NCBI RefSeq assembly: GCF_000485595.1
Contig: NW_014578770.1
Location: forward strand, 1 to 25,000
Direction of reading: 5' to 3'
Source: Priapulus caudatus
Lineage: Eukaryota; Priapulida; Priapulimorpha; Priapulimorphida; Priapulidae
DNA length: 25,000 nt
The stretch's first letter is position 1, and the number at the start of each line of letters is the position of its first letter. Below, one piece after another: positions 1 through 10,258 of the stretch. The translations under genes were made by a program, and so were the position numbers. The notes beneath the pieces are model-generated. The model made no database searches and was not told the DNA's origin. It saw nothing but the letters and a program-made list of their open reading frames with translations.

Positions 1-890
1 AGTTTTGCGCAGACAGCGAACAGGCGCGAGTACGTGATGTGAGAATTTTCGAGTTTCCAATTCCTTTTTCGTAAGATACTGGGCATGCCGAAATAGACAG
101 CCAAGAAACGTCAGGAAAATTTGAGATCTTTTCTAACCTGAGACAATATCCGATCCACACATACATCCACCCCGCCCCCTCTCTATTAATTCGCCTATCA
201 TGCTTCCAACTTCCCTCCACTGCTTCTTGGCGCTCTCTACCTTCCTCCTCCTCATCACATGCACTTTACCGTCTCCCATCACTACCTACTATCACACACA
301 TGTCACAGCTTCCACACCTCGTCACCCACAACTGCACACACACTCGCTATGGAGCGCGGACCCACATTACCTCCATTCTTCAACCAAAAAATTAGAAGTC
401 TATACTATTCACTTAAATGTTTATTAATATGGAACCAGGTTCAAAATGCCTGCTGAACAGCAGGGCCTGTACCGCGGGGCCAATAGTCAAGTGACAAGTG
501 GGACAGGGGCCGTAGAGCTTAAGCCATTCTGCGCAAAGCAAAACCACCATCGAACGGGTTGCTGTCTCGGAAAGGTAACCGCCATTATCAATGGTAATGG
601 TATCTACATTCTTTGTGGGAAGCACCTTCCGCCCCTTCTCTTGGCCGACCGCTTGCTCACGCGCCTCTGGGATCGTACATGATCAAGTGGCCACGCGGCA
701 ATCGGGCCAGCGAACAGTCGGACATCGACAAGTCAGTCAACACAGCAAACCGCAAGGCAGCACTAAGTCAGGAGCCGTGACGCATCTGACGGTGCATACA
801 GAGAGGTCGGGTGCCTGAGGCGTGGCGATCATTGACAAGCGACGTGGGTGCCGTCGTTCGCCACGGAGTGCTCCACCAGGGCGCTCCCTA
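1..890. other. No gene recognised (left edge)
   Basis: I see no convincing exon here. The open frames are short, lack recognisable domains and overlap each other on both strands. The stretch is C-rich and CA-rich around 160-350 and otherwise of mixed composition. A CTCF-like core (CCACCAGGGCGCTCCC) lies at 873-888. Transposon-derived sequence is possible, but no terminal repeats were found. Confidence 0.5.
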
Positions 891-899
891 ATTTATGAA

Positions 900-1840
900 C
901 GACATGTTACTGGTAAGAATTTCTTGCAGAAACTCTATGCTGAGATACCCCTGGACCAATATTAAATGATCTTTACAGCACAAAATAACTTAACTCCTAC
1001 TGGTGAGATATTGCGCAGTGCGCTTAAAACAGTAACGTATCAGATTGTGTCTACTGGACTGGTTTATGCAGCGAAGACGCTTATATGCAATTAAGGTCTG
1101 CTTCATATTTCGACACTAAAGCGAGGTCTACTGACTGGAAATATTATCATAGAAATCTATGCTGGGATAACCTTTTCATTTATAAAATTTATAATTTATG
1201 GCAAAATATTTTCTCGTTCGCTCAAACGAGGTATTGCGCATTGCGCGAGCACCGTTTCACAGACGTGGCAGTACGCCTAAATAACAGTACTAAATATAAG
1301 CTTGCTGCGTGGTGGGAAACGTGAGGGAAGGTGGCAGGGAAGACAGCTCGAGGGGCGGCTGCAAGAAGAAGGAGACTGACGTGCGACCAGGGAGCAAAGG
1401 GAAGAGCGGGCGGTGGAATGAAGTAGTAGTTTGCACCCTACTGGCTAGGGCGCTCTTCCCTAATTATATAACACAGGTCCTACTGATAGGAATGCACAGT
1501 CAACTAGTCACACAAGAAAACCTATGGCTGAGATACCCCCTGACCAAATTGAAATTTGTATTCATTAGAAAATATAAGCTCCGCTGTGACGCATGTTGGC
1601 CCGTTGCGCTTCATACTAACGTAGCCAGATTGTATAACCTTAGTTACACACGACAACATTTTTAAAGTGAGGCTCTACTGATTAGAATATCTTATCATAG
1701 AACATCTATGGCTGGGATAGACCCCTCTTCATTTTTAAATTCATAATTTTTGCCACAAAAATATTGTTATTCTCGGAAGATATTATGGCCGCATGCGGAG
1801 CCACCGTATGTCAGACGTGGCAGTGGGCGGCCTATATAAA
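900..1840 (+). repeat. Four degenerate copies of a dispersed/tandem repeat
   Basis: A block of the form CTACTG..(t)GGAAT..., then CTATG(g)CTGrGATAacCCC, recurs with the CTATG motif at about 934, 1157, 1522 and 1706. Copies 2 and 4 also share a downstream part: a TTTATAATTT..GGCA/GCCA-like AT-rich stretch, then CAGACGTGGCAGT at about 1261 and 1813. GTTGCGC/TTGCGCA blocks recur between copies. Spacing is irregular (about 180-365 bp), so this is an old, eroded repeat array or a pile of related element fragments. No reading frame is conserved between copies. Confidence 0.6.
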
Positions 1841-1863
1841 AGTACGTAAGTATGTGTTGGTAG

Positions 1864-2080
1864 TCGTGTGCGTGTGCGTGTGTGTGGTCTGTGTAAGAGA
1901 GGAGAGAGAGAGAAGAGAGAGAGAGAGAGCAGAGCGCGTGCCGTGCGTGCATCGCGTTGCGTAGTGTGCGCGTCGCGCGCGTGTGTGTGTTCGCGTGCGT
2001 GTGCGTGCGCGCGTGCGTGTGTGCGTGTCTATGCATGTATTATTATGTATTTATTTATATTATTTATTTATTTATTTTTC
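1864..2080. repeat. GT/GA/GCGT and TTTA low-complexity tract
   Basis: Runs of GTGTGCGTG, GAGAGA and GCGTGCGT are followed by an ATTTATTTATTT tract at about 2045-2078. Short open frames made of repeated Arg-Glu, Cys-Val or His-Thr residues are by-products of these repeats, not genes. Confidence 0.8.
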
Positions 2081-2282
2081 CTGAGCACAGACTGTACGCT
2101 GCAGGCATACTAGACGGGTCAACCTCAGGGTATGTACGTTACGGTCTATTGACCAAGTTTGAACATTGATATATAATAAAAGATAATCCGAATGTGATAT
2201 TTTGCGGCACTCCTTTTGGCTAGAGAGAGCGGACAGACGGAATGACAGCTCAGCGAAACGCACTAGTAGAGAGTAGAGAGAG

Positions 2283-2417
<135 letters not shown>

Positions 2418-2550
2418 TGACTCAACTGTGTAATGATAAGCGACGGCCGCAGTTCCTGATCGACGTCCATAGTGTGGTAGTAGGGGTGGGTCTGAGACAA
2501 GGCTTTCACGGATAAATGACCAAAGTTATTTACGATCATTGGCTAAGCTT

Positions 2551-2620
2551 ATTTTTTAATTTTACTCCAAAATCTAGAGGGGGCAGCTGCCCTCTTGCCC
2601 CCAGAGGCTACGGCCCTGAC
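2551..2620 (+). repeat. Dispersed repeat end, GGGGGCAGCTGCCC type
   Basis: An AT-rich lead (TTTTAATTTTACTCCAAAATCTAGAG), then GGGGGCAGCTGCCC, CTTGCCCCCAGAGG and CTACGGCCCTG. Related blocks lie at 3921-3981, 7180-7253 and, inverted, 22268-22318. This composition is typical of the ends of a short interspersed element in invertebrate genomes. No terminal repeat or target duplication was resolved for this copy. Confidence 0.6.
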
Positions 2621-3068
2621 ATATCTTGATGGCTTGGTATATATGTATTTGCTAACAAACTTTTTAGCACATTTAATGACAACTAACACTTTTATTTAGG
2701 TACGTGTATAAATTATCTAAATCACTACAAACGTTTATTTTGGGGGTAGAAACCCCCTAATCTATGAAGATATGTCAAATATATATATTCTTCAAATACA
2801 TGGCGGACGGTATTATACACATCCCGCGTTTAACCGACTCGTAACGCTGTACATGAGTCGTAATATAACCTATAAGCAAACACCACCCGCCACGAAGTAG
2901 AAACACAATCGCGTATTCATTGCACTTTGAACTTGAGCCTGCTACGGTGCATGCGGCAGCAGCTCTGTAAGGTTGTACGAACCCGCTACTCCGCTCGTTC
3001 ATCGTCTGTCACTCTCTTCTGCACGACAAGCCAGCACGACTACTCGACACACAACACTAGCGACCAAG

Positions 3069-5818
3069 ATGGACAATAAAGCCGTAATCCTGGTCGCGAT
3101 GATTGCGTTCATGTGCGTCTTATCCGGTATGCTACGCTATGCGCCCTCTTGTAGTCAATTGAGATATTTACTATATTTATAATATATATATATAATATAT
3201 ATAATTATATATATATATATATATATATAGTTAATATTAAATATACTATATAAGCGTTTTTGATCGTATTTTTGTGCGGATATTCGTTAGGCCTGTCGCG
3301 GCGTTTGCGCCCTGGGCTGTCGGAGTATCGCCTGATACGAACACCGGCCCCCAGTACAAGCTCGGAGTTACACTTATACCGACATTATGTTAGCGATTGG
3401 GGCGATGTTGGACCAACTTCCCCCTTAGCGCAGTCTGGCGAACCCAACTCCCTGTGGTGGCGAAAATTAGAAACATGTCTCTAATCTCCGACTAGTTCCA
3501 TCGATGGCGTTGGTGCCCAAGTTTTGCGTTTACCACTGCCGATTGTCGGTTGGTATAGATTGGGAAGTTTTGATCGTCTGTCTGCTTCCCCCGGTGTCGC
3601 GCGCTCCGTCCGCTCGCGTAGATTAGTCTCCTCGCCACTCTACACCTGTGTCTACCTGCTGTGTGGTATGTATGCTGGTGTGTTGTGCTGTTGTGTGTAT
3701 TGTGGGTGTGTGTGTGTGGTGCGTCGCGTGCTGACAAGCCGTACGCAGGACAATTTCTGTAGGGAGGCAAGGTACTGTGCCCCCTGTCCCTAAGTTCCGC
3801 AAATTTCAATGTTCTTTATTTATACAGTAATATTTCTTTTGATGATTTAAGATAACCTTTTGTCACATTTCTATTTTTATTTCTAAAGTGTACAGTATTT
3901 GCTCACATTAAAAGGCATACTCTGAAAATCTCCGTGGGGGCAACTGCCCCTGACACTGCCCCCTGCCTGCGTACGGCCACTGCCGCGTGGCATGCGTCGT
4001 GTGTTGCAGCGTGTTGCGTAGTGCGTCGGTGTGCGTGCGTGACCCTCGCGCTATGCTGCCGCCCGTGCGCGTGAATCAACGTCGTGGTGTCTGGTGTGCG
4101 TGGTGCGTGCGTGCGTGCCGCTGCGTGCGTGCGTGCGTCACCTGCAGTGCTGACCTGGCGTGCGTGCGATGCGTGCTGTGTTAACGGATCGTAAGCAGCA
4201 GCTAGCTAGGCATCACTTGCTCCACACAAACCGGCGGAGTAATGCCTAGCCGCGTGCGCTCGGTCGGTGTCGTTGCGCGCGCCGCCCTGCTGGACATAAA
4301 CGTGTGAAAGTAACGACCACCCCTGGTCCGCTGGTGAAGCTGGGTTTACATTACCAACTTTGCGTTCGCGAATTGCCGAATTGGACCAACTTCCCAACTA
4401 TACAACCGACAATCGGCGGTCGAAAACGTCATGTAAACGCAAAGTCGCTACGCGAGCAACTAGTTGGGCGATTAGAACATGTTCTATTTTCGCCAACTCG
4501 GAGGTGCCGAATTTGGGCGAAATTGCGAATTGCGAAATTGGTCCAACTCGCAATTCGCCAACATAAAGTCGGTAGTGTGAACCCAGCTTAACTGTAGTAG
4601 CAGACACTGTCACGACACCGGCAGAACGTCCTTCCTTCGTCACTTCTCTGCATTACAGGTGAAGCTATCAAGTGTTACGTATGCAACACGTACTCTCATG
4701 TCGGCTGTAATAGCACGGACTTGACGTCATATGAAAAGGACTGCGATTCTCAATATCCCGGTCTGACAGACAACATCCTCTGTCGTGTTATATCACAGAA
4801 AGGTAAGAATTCTTCATTATCGTCATCATCATCATCATCATCGTCGTCGTCTTCTTCGTCTTCTTCTTCTTCTTCTTCTTCTTCTTCTTCTTCTTCTTCT
4901 TCTTCTTCTTCTTCTTCTTCTTCTATACTATACTTACTACTACAATTACTATCTTGACTACTACTACTACTACGTATCTACTACTACTAACTACTACTAC
5001 TTATGCTGCTGCTGCTCACTTACTACTAGCTACTACGACTACTACTACTACTCACTACTACTACTACTACTACTAACTACTACCACTACTACCACTACTA
5101 CTACTACTACTACTACTCAACACTCACCTTACTACTATACTACTACACTACTACACTACGACTACTTACTTCTCTGCTTCTTCTTCTTCTTCTCGTCTTG
5201 CTACCCCTCACGTTTTCATAGGTTTAATGAGTTTATGTGTTCACCCGCACGCACATTATTCATTATCTTATCTTATGCATATACATATCGAGACCCCGTA
5301 TCTATCCTATATATATATATATATCTCCATATATATGCTATATATTATATAAATATATATATATGATATATTATATAGGAAGTAAAGTCGAGCACACGAT
5401 CTACCCACGTAGATCAAACAAAGTCAAGATTATAGCAATAGGGATTCATAGTATATATATATATATATGTATATTTTTAACAGCACTGCAGGTTTTCGTC
5501 TACAGCTATTTGATCGTATTTTATGTATGTATATATATCATGTATATAAATATATGTATATATATTTTATGTGTTTCAGTGGAGGGATTGGCGGAGAAGA
5601 GAGTCGTGCGTGAGTGCGGAGAGGAGACGCACAGCGACGACAAGCAAGAGTTGGACTTCTGCTGGAACAACGCTGCCATCGGCTACAAGCAGATCATGCT
5701 GCACATGCTCCGGAGACCTGTTGTCAACGGCTGCGCCGTTCACCAGCAGCGGCTGGACCGTCGCCGCTCGTCGTCGCCTACTCTGTCCGGCCTCCGTCTA
5801 TGTTGCCTTCTGCAATAG
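3069..5818 (+). CDS. Ly6/uPAR-like secreted or GPI-anchored protein (three exons, C-terminus disrupted)
   Basis: Exons: 3069-3126, 4659-4802 and 5580-5818. The introns start GTATGC and GTAAGA and end TTACAG and TTTCAG. All junctions are phase 1, and the joined frame is 146 aa. Exon 1 encodes a signal peptide (MDNKAVILVAMIAFMCVLSG). Exon 2 starts the mature domain with IKCYVC and has further cysteines in GCN, KDCD and LCR. Exon 3 has RVVRECG and DFCW. Spacing and motifs match invertebrate Ly6 (three-finger fold) proteins, which are usually GPI-anchored modulators of receptors or channels, or septate-junction proteins. The expected ending (CTCxGDLCN, then a hydrophobic tail) is present in the DNA near 5697-5817 but scattered over other frames. 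This exon is therefore either frameshifted by sequencing error or decaying. Start choice: AAGATGG context plus signal peptide. Symbol not assigned. Confidence 0.75.
3178..3255. repeat. (AT)n tract in Ly6-like intron 1
   Basis: About 75 bp of TATATA-rich sequence directly after the exon 1 donor region. It looks like an ordinary microsatellite. Confidence 0.9.
3361..3580 (-). mobile_element. Diverged MITE copy, opposite orientation to 4335-4590
   Basis: Read on the plus strand, this stretch follows the reverse complement of the element at 4335-4590. The shared landmarks, in order, are ACCGACATTATGTT, TTGGACCAACTT, GGCGAAAATTAGAAACATG, GACTAGTT, TTTTGCGTTTAC, GCCGATTGTCGGTTG and TTGGGAAGTT. The copy is clearly older (many substitutions and indels). 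Both copies sit in intron 1 of the Ly6-like gene. Confidence 0.65.
3640..3735. repeat. GT-rich low-complexity tract
   Basis: TGTGTATTGTGGGTGTGTGTGTGTGG and similar blocks, inside Ly6-like intron 1. No coding signal. Confidence 0.7.
3921..3981 (+). repeat. Dispersed repeat end, GGGGGCAACTGCCCC type
   Basis: TCTGAAAATCTCCGTG leads into GGGGGCAACTGCCCC, followed by a second CTGCCCCCTGCC and GTACGGCCACTGCC. It is a second copy of the repeat at 2551-2620, in the same orientation, inside intron 1 of the Ly6-like gene. Confidence 0.6.
3984..4185. repeat. GCGTGC-rich low-complexity stretch
   Basis: Imperfect GCGTGCGTGC and GTGTTGCG repeats. Apparent open frames rich in Cys, Arg and Val are products of the repeat. 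Confidence 0.7.
4335..4590 (+). mobile_element. MITE with about 55-bp terminal inverted repeats
   Basis: The left end begins AAGCTGGGTTTACATTACC and the right end, reverse complemented, begins AAGCTGGGTTCACACTACC. Both continue into TTCGCGAATTG / TTGGCGAATTG and TTGGACCAA. The element is about 255 bp and has no open frame of its own, so it is non-autonomous. No clean target-site duplication was found. A diverged, inverted copy lies at 3361-3580. Confidence 0.8.
4821..5165. repeat. Compound (CAT)n-(CTT)n-(CTA)n microsatellite, Ly6-like intron 2
   Basis: TCATCA, then about 75 bp of TTC repeats (to 4924), then about 240 bp of imperfect CTA/ACT trinucleotides. It begins some 20 nt after the intron 2 donor. 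The pyrimidine-rich run lies near the 5' rather than the 3' end of the intron. Poly-Ser and poly-Leu frames here are artefacts. Confidence 0.95.
5299..5570. repeat. AT/TATG-rich repeats before Ly6-like exon 3
   Basis: (AT)n blocks at about 5309-5375, 5450-5472 and 5527-5568, directly upstream of the ATGTGTTTCAG acceptor of exon 3. Confidence 0.8.
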
Positions 5819-5821
5819 GCG

Positions 5822-6046
5822 CGCGGCGTCGCTGCTGCCTGCGCTGCCTGCATGTTACTGTTGCTTGCTGCTGCTTGCTGTTGTACTGGCTGCTGCTGCT
5901 GCCGCCGCTGCGCCGCTGCCTGCTGCCTGCCGCCGCAGCTGCCGCCGCCCAGCTTCTGCCCTACATGCCGCTGCCTGTGTATGCCTGCTGCAGGTGGATG
6001 TGCTTGTTGTTGTTGTTGTTGTTGTTGTTGTTGCTGCTGTTGTTAA
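5822..6046. repeat. GCTGCC-rich and (TTG)n tract after the Ly6-like stop
   Basis: Imperfect CTGC/GCC triplets followed by TTGTTGTTG at about 6005-6045. It is probably 3' UTR of the Ly6-like gene. A candidate poly(A) signal, AATAAA, lies further on at 6516-6521. Confidence 0.6.
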
Positions 6047-6204
6047 GATACCGTGTTTTATAAGTACGTGTCGTATTTACGTGGCCAGATCTACCTATGC
6101 TCGTAGAGCGACCAACTACGTCCTCTCAGGAGCTCCTGCCGTACCGCTCAACTCTAACAAAGTTGACTGAGGCAAGACGGGCTGATTCACTGCTGAATGT
6201 CGTC

Positions 6205-6300
6205 ATGATGTATGTATGTATGTATGTATGATGTATGATCAATGATGTATGTGTGTATGATGTATGTATGTATGATGTATGATCAATGATGTATGTGTGC
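6205..6300. repeat. (ATGT)n tandem repeat with internal duplication
   Basis: ATGTATGTATG tracts. A unit containing GATGTATGATCAATGATG occurs twice (about 6229 and 6270). Confidence 0.85.
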
Positions 6301-6304
6301 ACAC

Positions 6305-7870
6305 ATGCGATGGTAAAGATTTAATGCATTGTAAATCATTCGGGTAAACAAAACAACCGATATGTTCACGTTTTGTATGCAGAGACTGCCAGAGAGTAAC
6401 TTGGCCCGTTAAAATTCATGGGTGGTTCTCTTGTGTGTGTGCTGTATGTGCTGGTGCATGTGTAAACACTTGCCATTTGCTGCACAATTGCATATTATAG
6501 ATCCCGTAAAACGATAATAAAATAGTATACAGTACCCATGTTGACGATTTCTAAATTTCTGTTTGGTTATACGTACGCACTGCAATAACAGCGTCAAGAG
6601 GTAAAGCGCAAAGTTTGCCTAACTGGCTTAGATCGGCAGTAAAATCAGATGGCACACAGGCGTACGTATGTCCAGCAATACATCGAAACGTAAAGAAAGT
6701 TCAGCTACTATATTATATATCAAGATCATAGATAATACGCTATTGGTTATATCTATGGTTTTGTAAAGCAGCGACCTCTGATACGTACACATAAAGCGTC
6801 TGTGTGCTCACGATTGCACCTAGCATAAGTTCATCCTGATAAGTCCGTACATCACATGCAAGATTGCCTAAAGTTATGAGTGTGTAAAAACAGAAATTTG
6901 CGTCTCTAGCTGAGACGAAACTATTTCTTATATCGTGACAAGCTTATCACCCTTATTTAATAGAAGAATATATAATATATATGATATAGATACGGGCTGA
7001 CTAGGTGATGCAAGTCCTAGGGGAGTGGGAGGCAGTGGGGATTCAGAATTCAAGGAGGGCGGTGAGAAACGGGGGTCGGGGTCAATTGAAAATGTAGACG
7101 CAGGAGATGCTGTTTGCACTGGCATTGTGTTACATGTATCAGCCCTTTCTGACTACGACAATGTCTTTTAGTAGACAATAATTTTTTTTAATTTGCTCCA
7201 AATCTAGGGAGTGACTGCCCCTGCACACCCCTTCGCAGGCCTATGGGCCACCGATATATATAGCCGAGGAGATCCCGCGTGAGAATGTCGACAAGGACGT
7301 GTCATGCCGAGTACGAGGCTTTGGGTTGGGGTGCTGGATATGCTTGAGCTAGAATAGTTGGATGATGACTTTATATAAATCTAATATTGAATGACTGATT
7401 GAGTTTATTAATCCATCGGACACCGAGATCAGAGGGAAAGACATTCACACGATTTTTAAATCAATATTTAACAATATAACATCCTTGGAAGAGGTGATAG
7501 CGTCGCGAGGGACGATAGCTTGTACAGCCAGAGGATGAGGGGGTCGGTCGAGTTTCGAAAGGGAAGTTTTTAGTAAATCTTTAGTCAATTTAGAAACGCA
7601 TTTGGAGCTGTGAGGTGCGGATTGTATATTATAGAATGTTGATACCTGCGACTTTGGTGGTTACACAGCTGCGGATGGAGGCGTCGAATATAGAAACATT
7701 GCAGAAGACCAGGACCCTGTGCATACACACATTCACAAACACCTCTTACGTTGTCCTGTGCCGAGTTGTATGGGAAATACTCACCCACCCACCACATCCG
7801 CCACTTTCCCGCCAACGTGGCTACAATAATAAGATTACAAAAAAGTGATGTGTACTTTACAACTTTTAAT
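6305..7870. other. Intergenic, no gene recognised
   Basis: No exon with a recognisable domain. Contents: candidate poly(A) signal 6516-6521; a repeat end of the GGGAGTGACTGCCCC / GCAGGCCTATGGGCC type at about 7180-7253 (a third, eroded member of the 2551-2620 family); otherwise unremarkable AT-rich sequence. A minus-strand open frame at 7585-8295 is rich in Cys, Val and Arg because it runs through the CGTG repeat to the right. I do not regard it as a gene. Confidence 0.5.
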
Positions 7871-7934
7871 AAAACACATTTGTGCAAAAGACGGTATATT
7901 GTCGGGGTGATTGTGTCGTCGATGGTGAAGGCAA

Positions 7935-8220
7935 TATACACACGCTCGCTCGTAGACGCACACAGAGACACATGCGCACACGTAGCTCTACTCGTATAGC
8001 CCACGGCTACATGAGTATAGCTCAAACGTACGAGCCAAAAGCGGGAACGCATCATCACCAACACACTCGCACACATCACGCACGCAGCAACGTAACACAT
8101 CAACACCCACCACGCATACGACGCACGCACGCACGGCACGCACGCAGCGTCCACGCACGCATCGCACACACTCAGTACGCACGCCACGCACACACGCACG
8201 CGCGCACGCATACAGAGAGA
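7935..8220. repeat. CACGCA/ACAC-rich repeats
   Basis: Imperfect CACGCACGCA and ACACATCACG units, densest at 8085-8215. Both strands carry long but compositionally biased open frames here, consistent with simple repeats only. Confidence 0.85.
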
Positions 8221-8489
8221 ACAAGTTACATGCTCATTGGTACAAAGAGGTTTATTCACTAAAATCGAGGCTGTACGCAGAGAGCGTGTGACCACGTGAC
8301 AACTGATAGGTTCGCTAGCAACCTAGCAACGTGCATGCGCACAAACCTACAAACCTGCGCACAAACCTACACACACACGCGACGCGACATGCCTCATGAA
8401 ATCAGACGTCACGCCACATGCCGATATATATATTAATCTGTTGACGGCTGGCTGAAGGGAAGTGGGGAGCACCGGTGAGGCAGTCAGTA

Positions 8490-8538
8490 GAGACAGAGAG
8501 TCAGAGAGAGAGAGAGAGAATGAATTTGAAAAAGAGAA

Positions 8539-8589
<51 letters not shown>

Positions 8590-8620
8590 TGTGTCTGTGC
8601 GTGTGTGTGTGTGTGCACGT
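8490..8620. repeat. (GA)n then (GT)n microsatellites
   Basis: GAGAGA at 8495-8520, a short unique spacer, then about 50 bp of uninterrupted GT at 8538-8588 continuing imperfectly to about 8620. The open frames here encode poly-Val-Cys or poly-Thr-His and are artefacts. Confidence 0.95.
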
Positions 8621-8639
8621 GTGCGTACGTGCCTAGGAA

Positions 8640-9795
8640 GAGAGATAGACAGACAGAGGGAGAGAGAAACAAACTGTTCACAAAAAGTTCGCCAGTCCTT
8701 AGTGCTAGCTAGCAAACCACTGCTGCCACCTATCGCCGGTTCGAGCAACTATTTAACACGCTACCTGTCGTTACTGGACACAGGGTTGCTACGACAACAA
8801 AGTCCATACATACCTCAGCAGAAAGAACTTGCGCAGTTGTCCGCGCAGCCAACTGCACATGGATTGCAAACCCACCGATCCCCACATTAATGTAGTATTT
8901 ACAATTTGATGCTCGCTTGCACAGCAACGGTGACTGTCCTCCCGCGCGCTCCGAGAGAGCTTGGACAGACACCTAAATTAAACAGCAGACACGGCGTGCG
9001 CGCGGCAGAGACGCGTTATCCCTCTATGTTAACGGGAGAAAACTCTCCCTGCACTTGCTCTGCCACTCACGTTCGGTCATCAATAAAACATATCGGAGCA
9101 AGACGGCAATATTAACTTTGTCATATATAATCAATCTTGCGTTACTATCTCACTCCCAAAGGCATCACGATTGTCGGGGAACGCGCATCGTCTACGAAAC
9201 CAAAAATATCTCCATGGCAACGACAATGCCCTCACATCTACAATCCCAGAGGCGCCACCTACAATGGCGCACCTTGACTGCGAATGAAGGCAATTACTAG
9301 GATATCACCATGGTGATGGCAGTGACGATAACGGCAACAGACGACGAAGATGAGCAATGAAACATTAGATGAGGATGACGATGCACTTACGACGACAGCC
9401 CAAAGCCGCCATCACATATATTATTAAGTTATCCGAGAAGATGAATGCCTCGACTTAAAACGCCCCCTTCTCTCTCTCTCTCTCTGGGAAACACCGCGCA
9501 GAGAGACGGGTGGCTCCCCCTGCACAAGTAGACCTAAAACAATTGCACGGTACGCACCCAAACTCCGCTTACATCGAGGTCGCCACCGCGACTTTCACGA
9601 CAGACGAGCGAGGGGGCGCCGTTCGTTCGTTGCATAAACAAGAGAACACACTCCGTCCGCGGGGAACAACGACGAACGGAAAGAGTAGCCCACAACTCTG
9701 CATCACCACGGCAACCGCTTCCATGTTTCCATGTTCTCTTCTTTCTCTTCTGCCTCCAGGATGGAACCAGGCCGCAGCGTCTGCTGTGACGACTC
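8640..9795. other. Intergenic, no gene recognised
   Basis: Short open frames only. The stretch includes a short TC tract at 9470-9486 and inverted GGCGCCACCTACAATGGCGCACC at about 9250-9272 split by a central unit. An AATAAA at about 9081 is on the plus strand and has no upstream gene to serve. No poly(A) signal for minus-strand SAR1 was identified with confidence. Confidence 0.4.
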
Positions 9796-10079
9796 TTGGT
9801 GATCCTCTCTCGTTGCCGATTCTCTCTCATTGCCATGGTTCCTCTCTCGTTGCCGACTTTTCGCGTTGTCGATCCTCTCTCTCATTGTCGATCATCTCTC
9901 GTTGCCATGGTTCCTCTCTCGTTGCCGTTCCTCTCTTGCGTTGTCGATCCTCTCTCTCATTGTCGATTCTCTCTCCTTGCCATGGTTCCTCTCTCGTTTC
10001 CGACTCTCTCTCGTTGCCGTGATTCCTCTCTCGTTGCCGTGGTTCCTCTCTCGTTGGCGCTCCTCTCTCGTTGCCATTG
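9796..10079. repeat. CTCTCGTTGCC minisatellite 3' of SAR1
   Basis: Units of the form CCTCTCTCGTTGCC(ATGG)TT repeat throughout. A higher-order period of 72-75 bp is visible from TGCCATGG at 9831, 9903 and 9978 and from GCGTTGTCG at 9863 and 9938. The array ends about 170 bp beyond the SAR1 stop, so it may lie in the SAR1 3' UTR, where the transcribed sequence would be purine-rich (GAGAGAGG). Long open frames on both strands are artefacts. Confidence 0.85.
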
Positions 10080-10235
10080 CATCTCCCCGCTGCAGCTGCG
10101 CGGGGGACGAGCGCGAGGTGGGGGAAGGAGGGACGGCGTGCCCGGGGGAGAGATGCGTCTCTCGCCACGATCACGCCACCCTTCCCCGACCCTCCTGCCA
10201 CGTCCCAGAGCGAGCGAGTTTCGATGTGGGGGTGG

Positions 10236-10258
10236 CAGCAGTGGCGCCCTCTAGTCGA
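10236..10258. promoter_or_regulatory. CTCF-like core over the SAR1 stop codon
   Basis: GTGGCGCCCTCTAGTC at 10241-10256 is the reverse of an ACTAGAGGGCGCC core, close to the bilaterian CTCF consensus. Its CTA is the SAR1 stop codon read on the minus strand. It matches by sequence only; binding is unknown. Confidence 0.3.

Noticed and set aside
4721-5366. Long plus-strand frames with poly-Ser, poly-Leu or poly-Tyr
   Set aside because: They run through CTT/CTA microsatellites in an intron. Only the first part (to 4802) is a real Ly6-like exon.
7585-8295. Minus-strand frame of 236 codons
   Set aside because: Rich in Cys, Val and Arg because it crosses the CGTG repeat. No domain and no splice support.
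9510-10254. Overlapping Ser/Leu/Pro-rich frames on both strands
   Set aside because: Generated by the CTCTCGTTGCC minisatellite.
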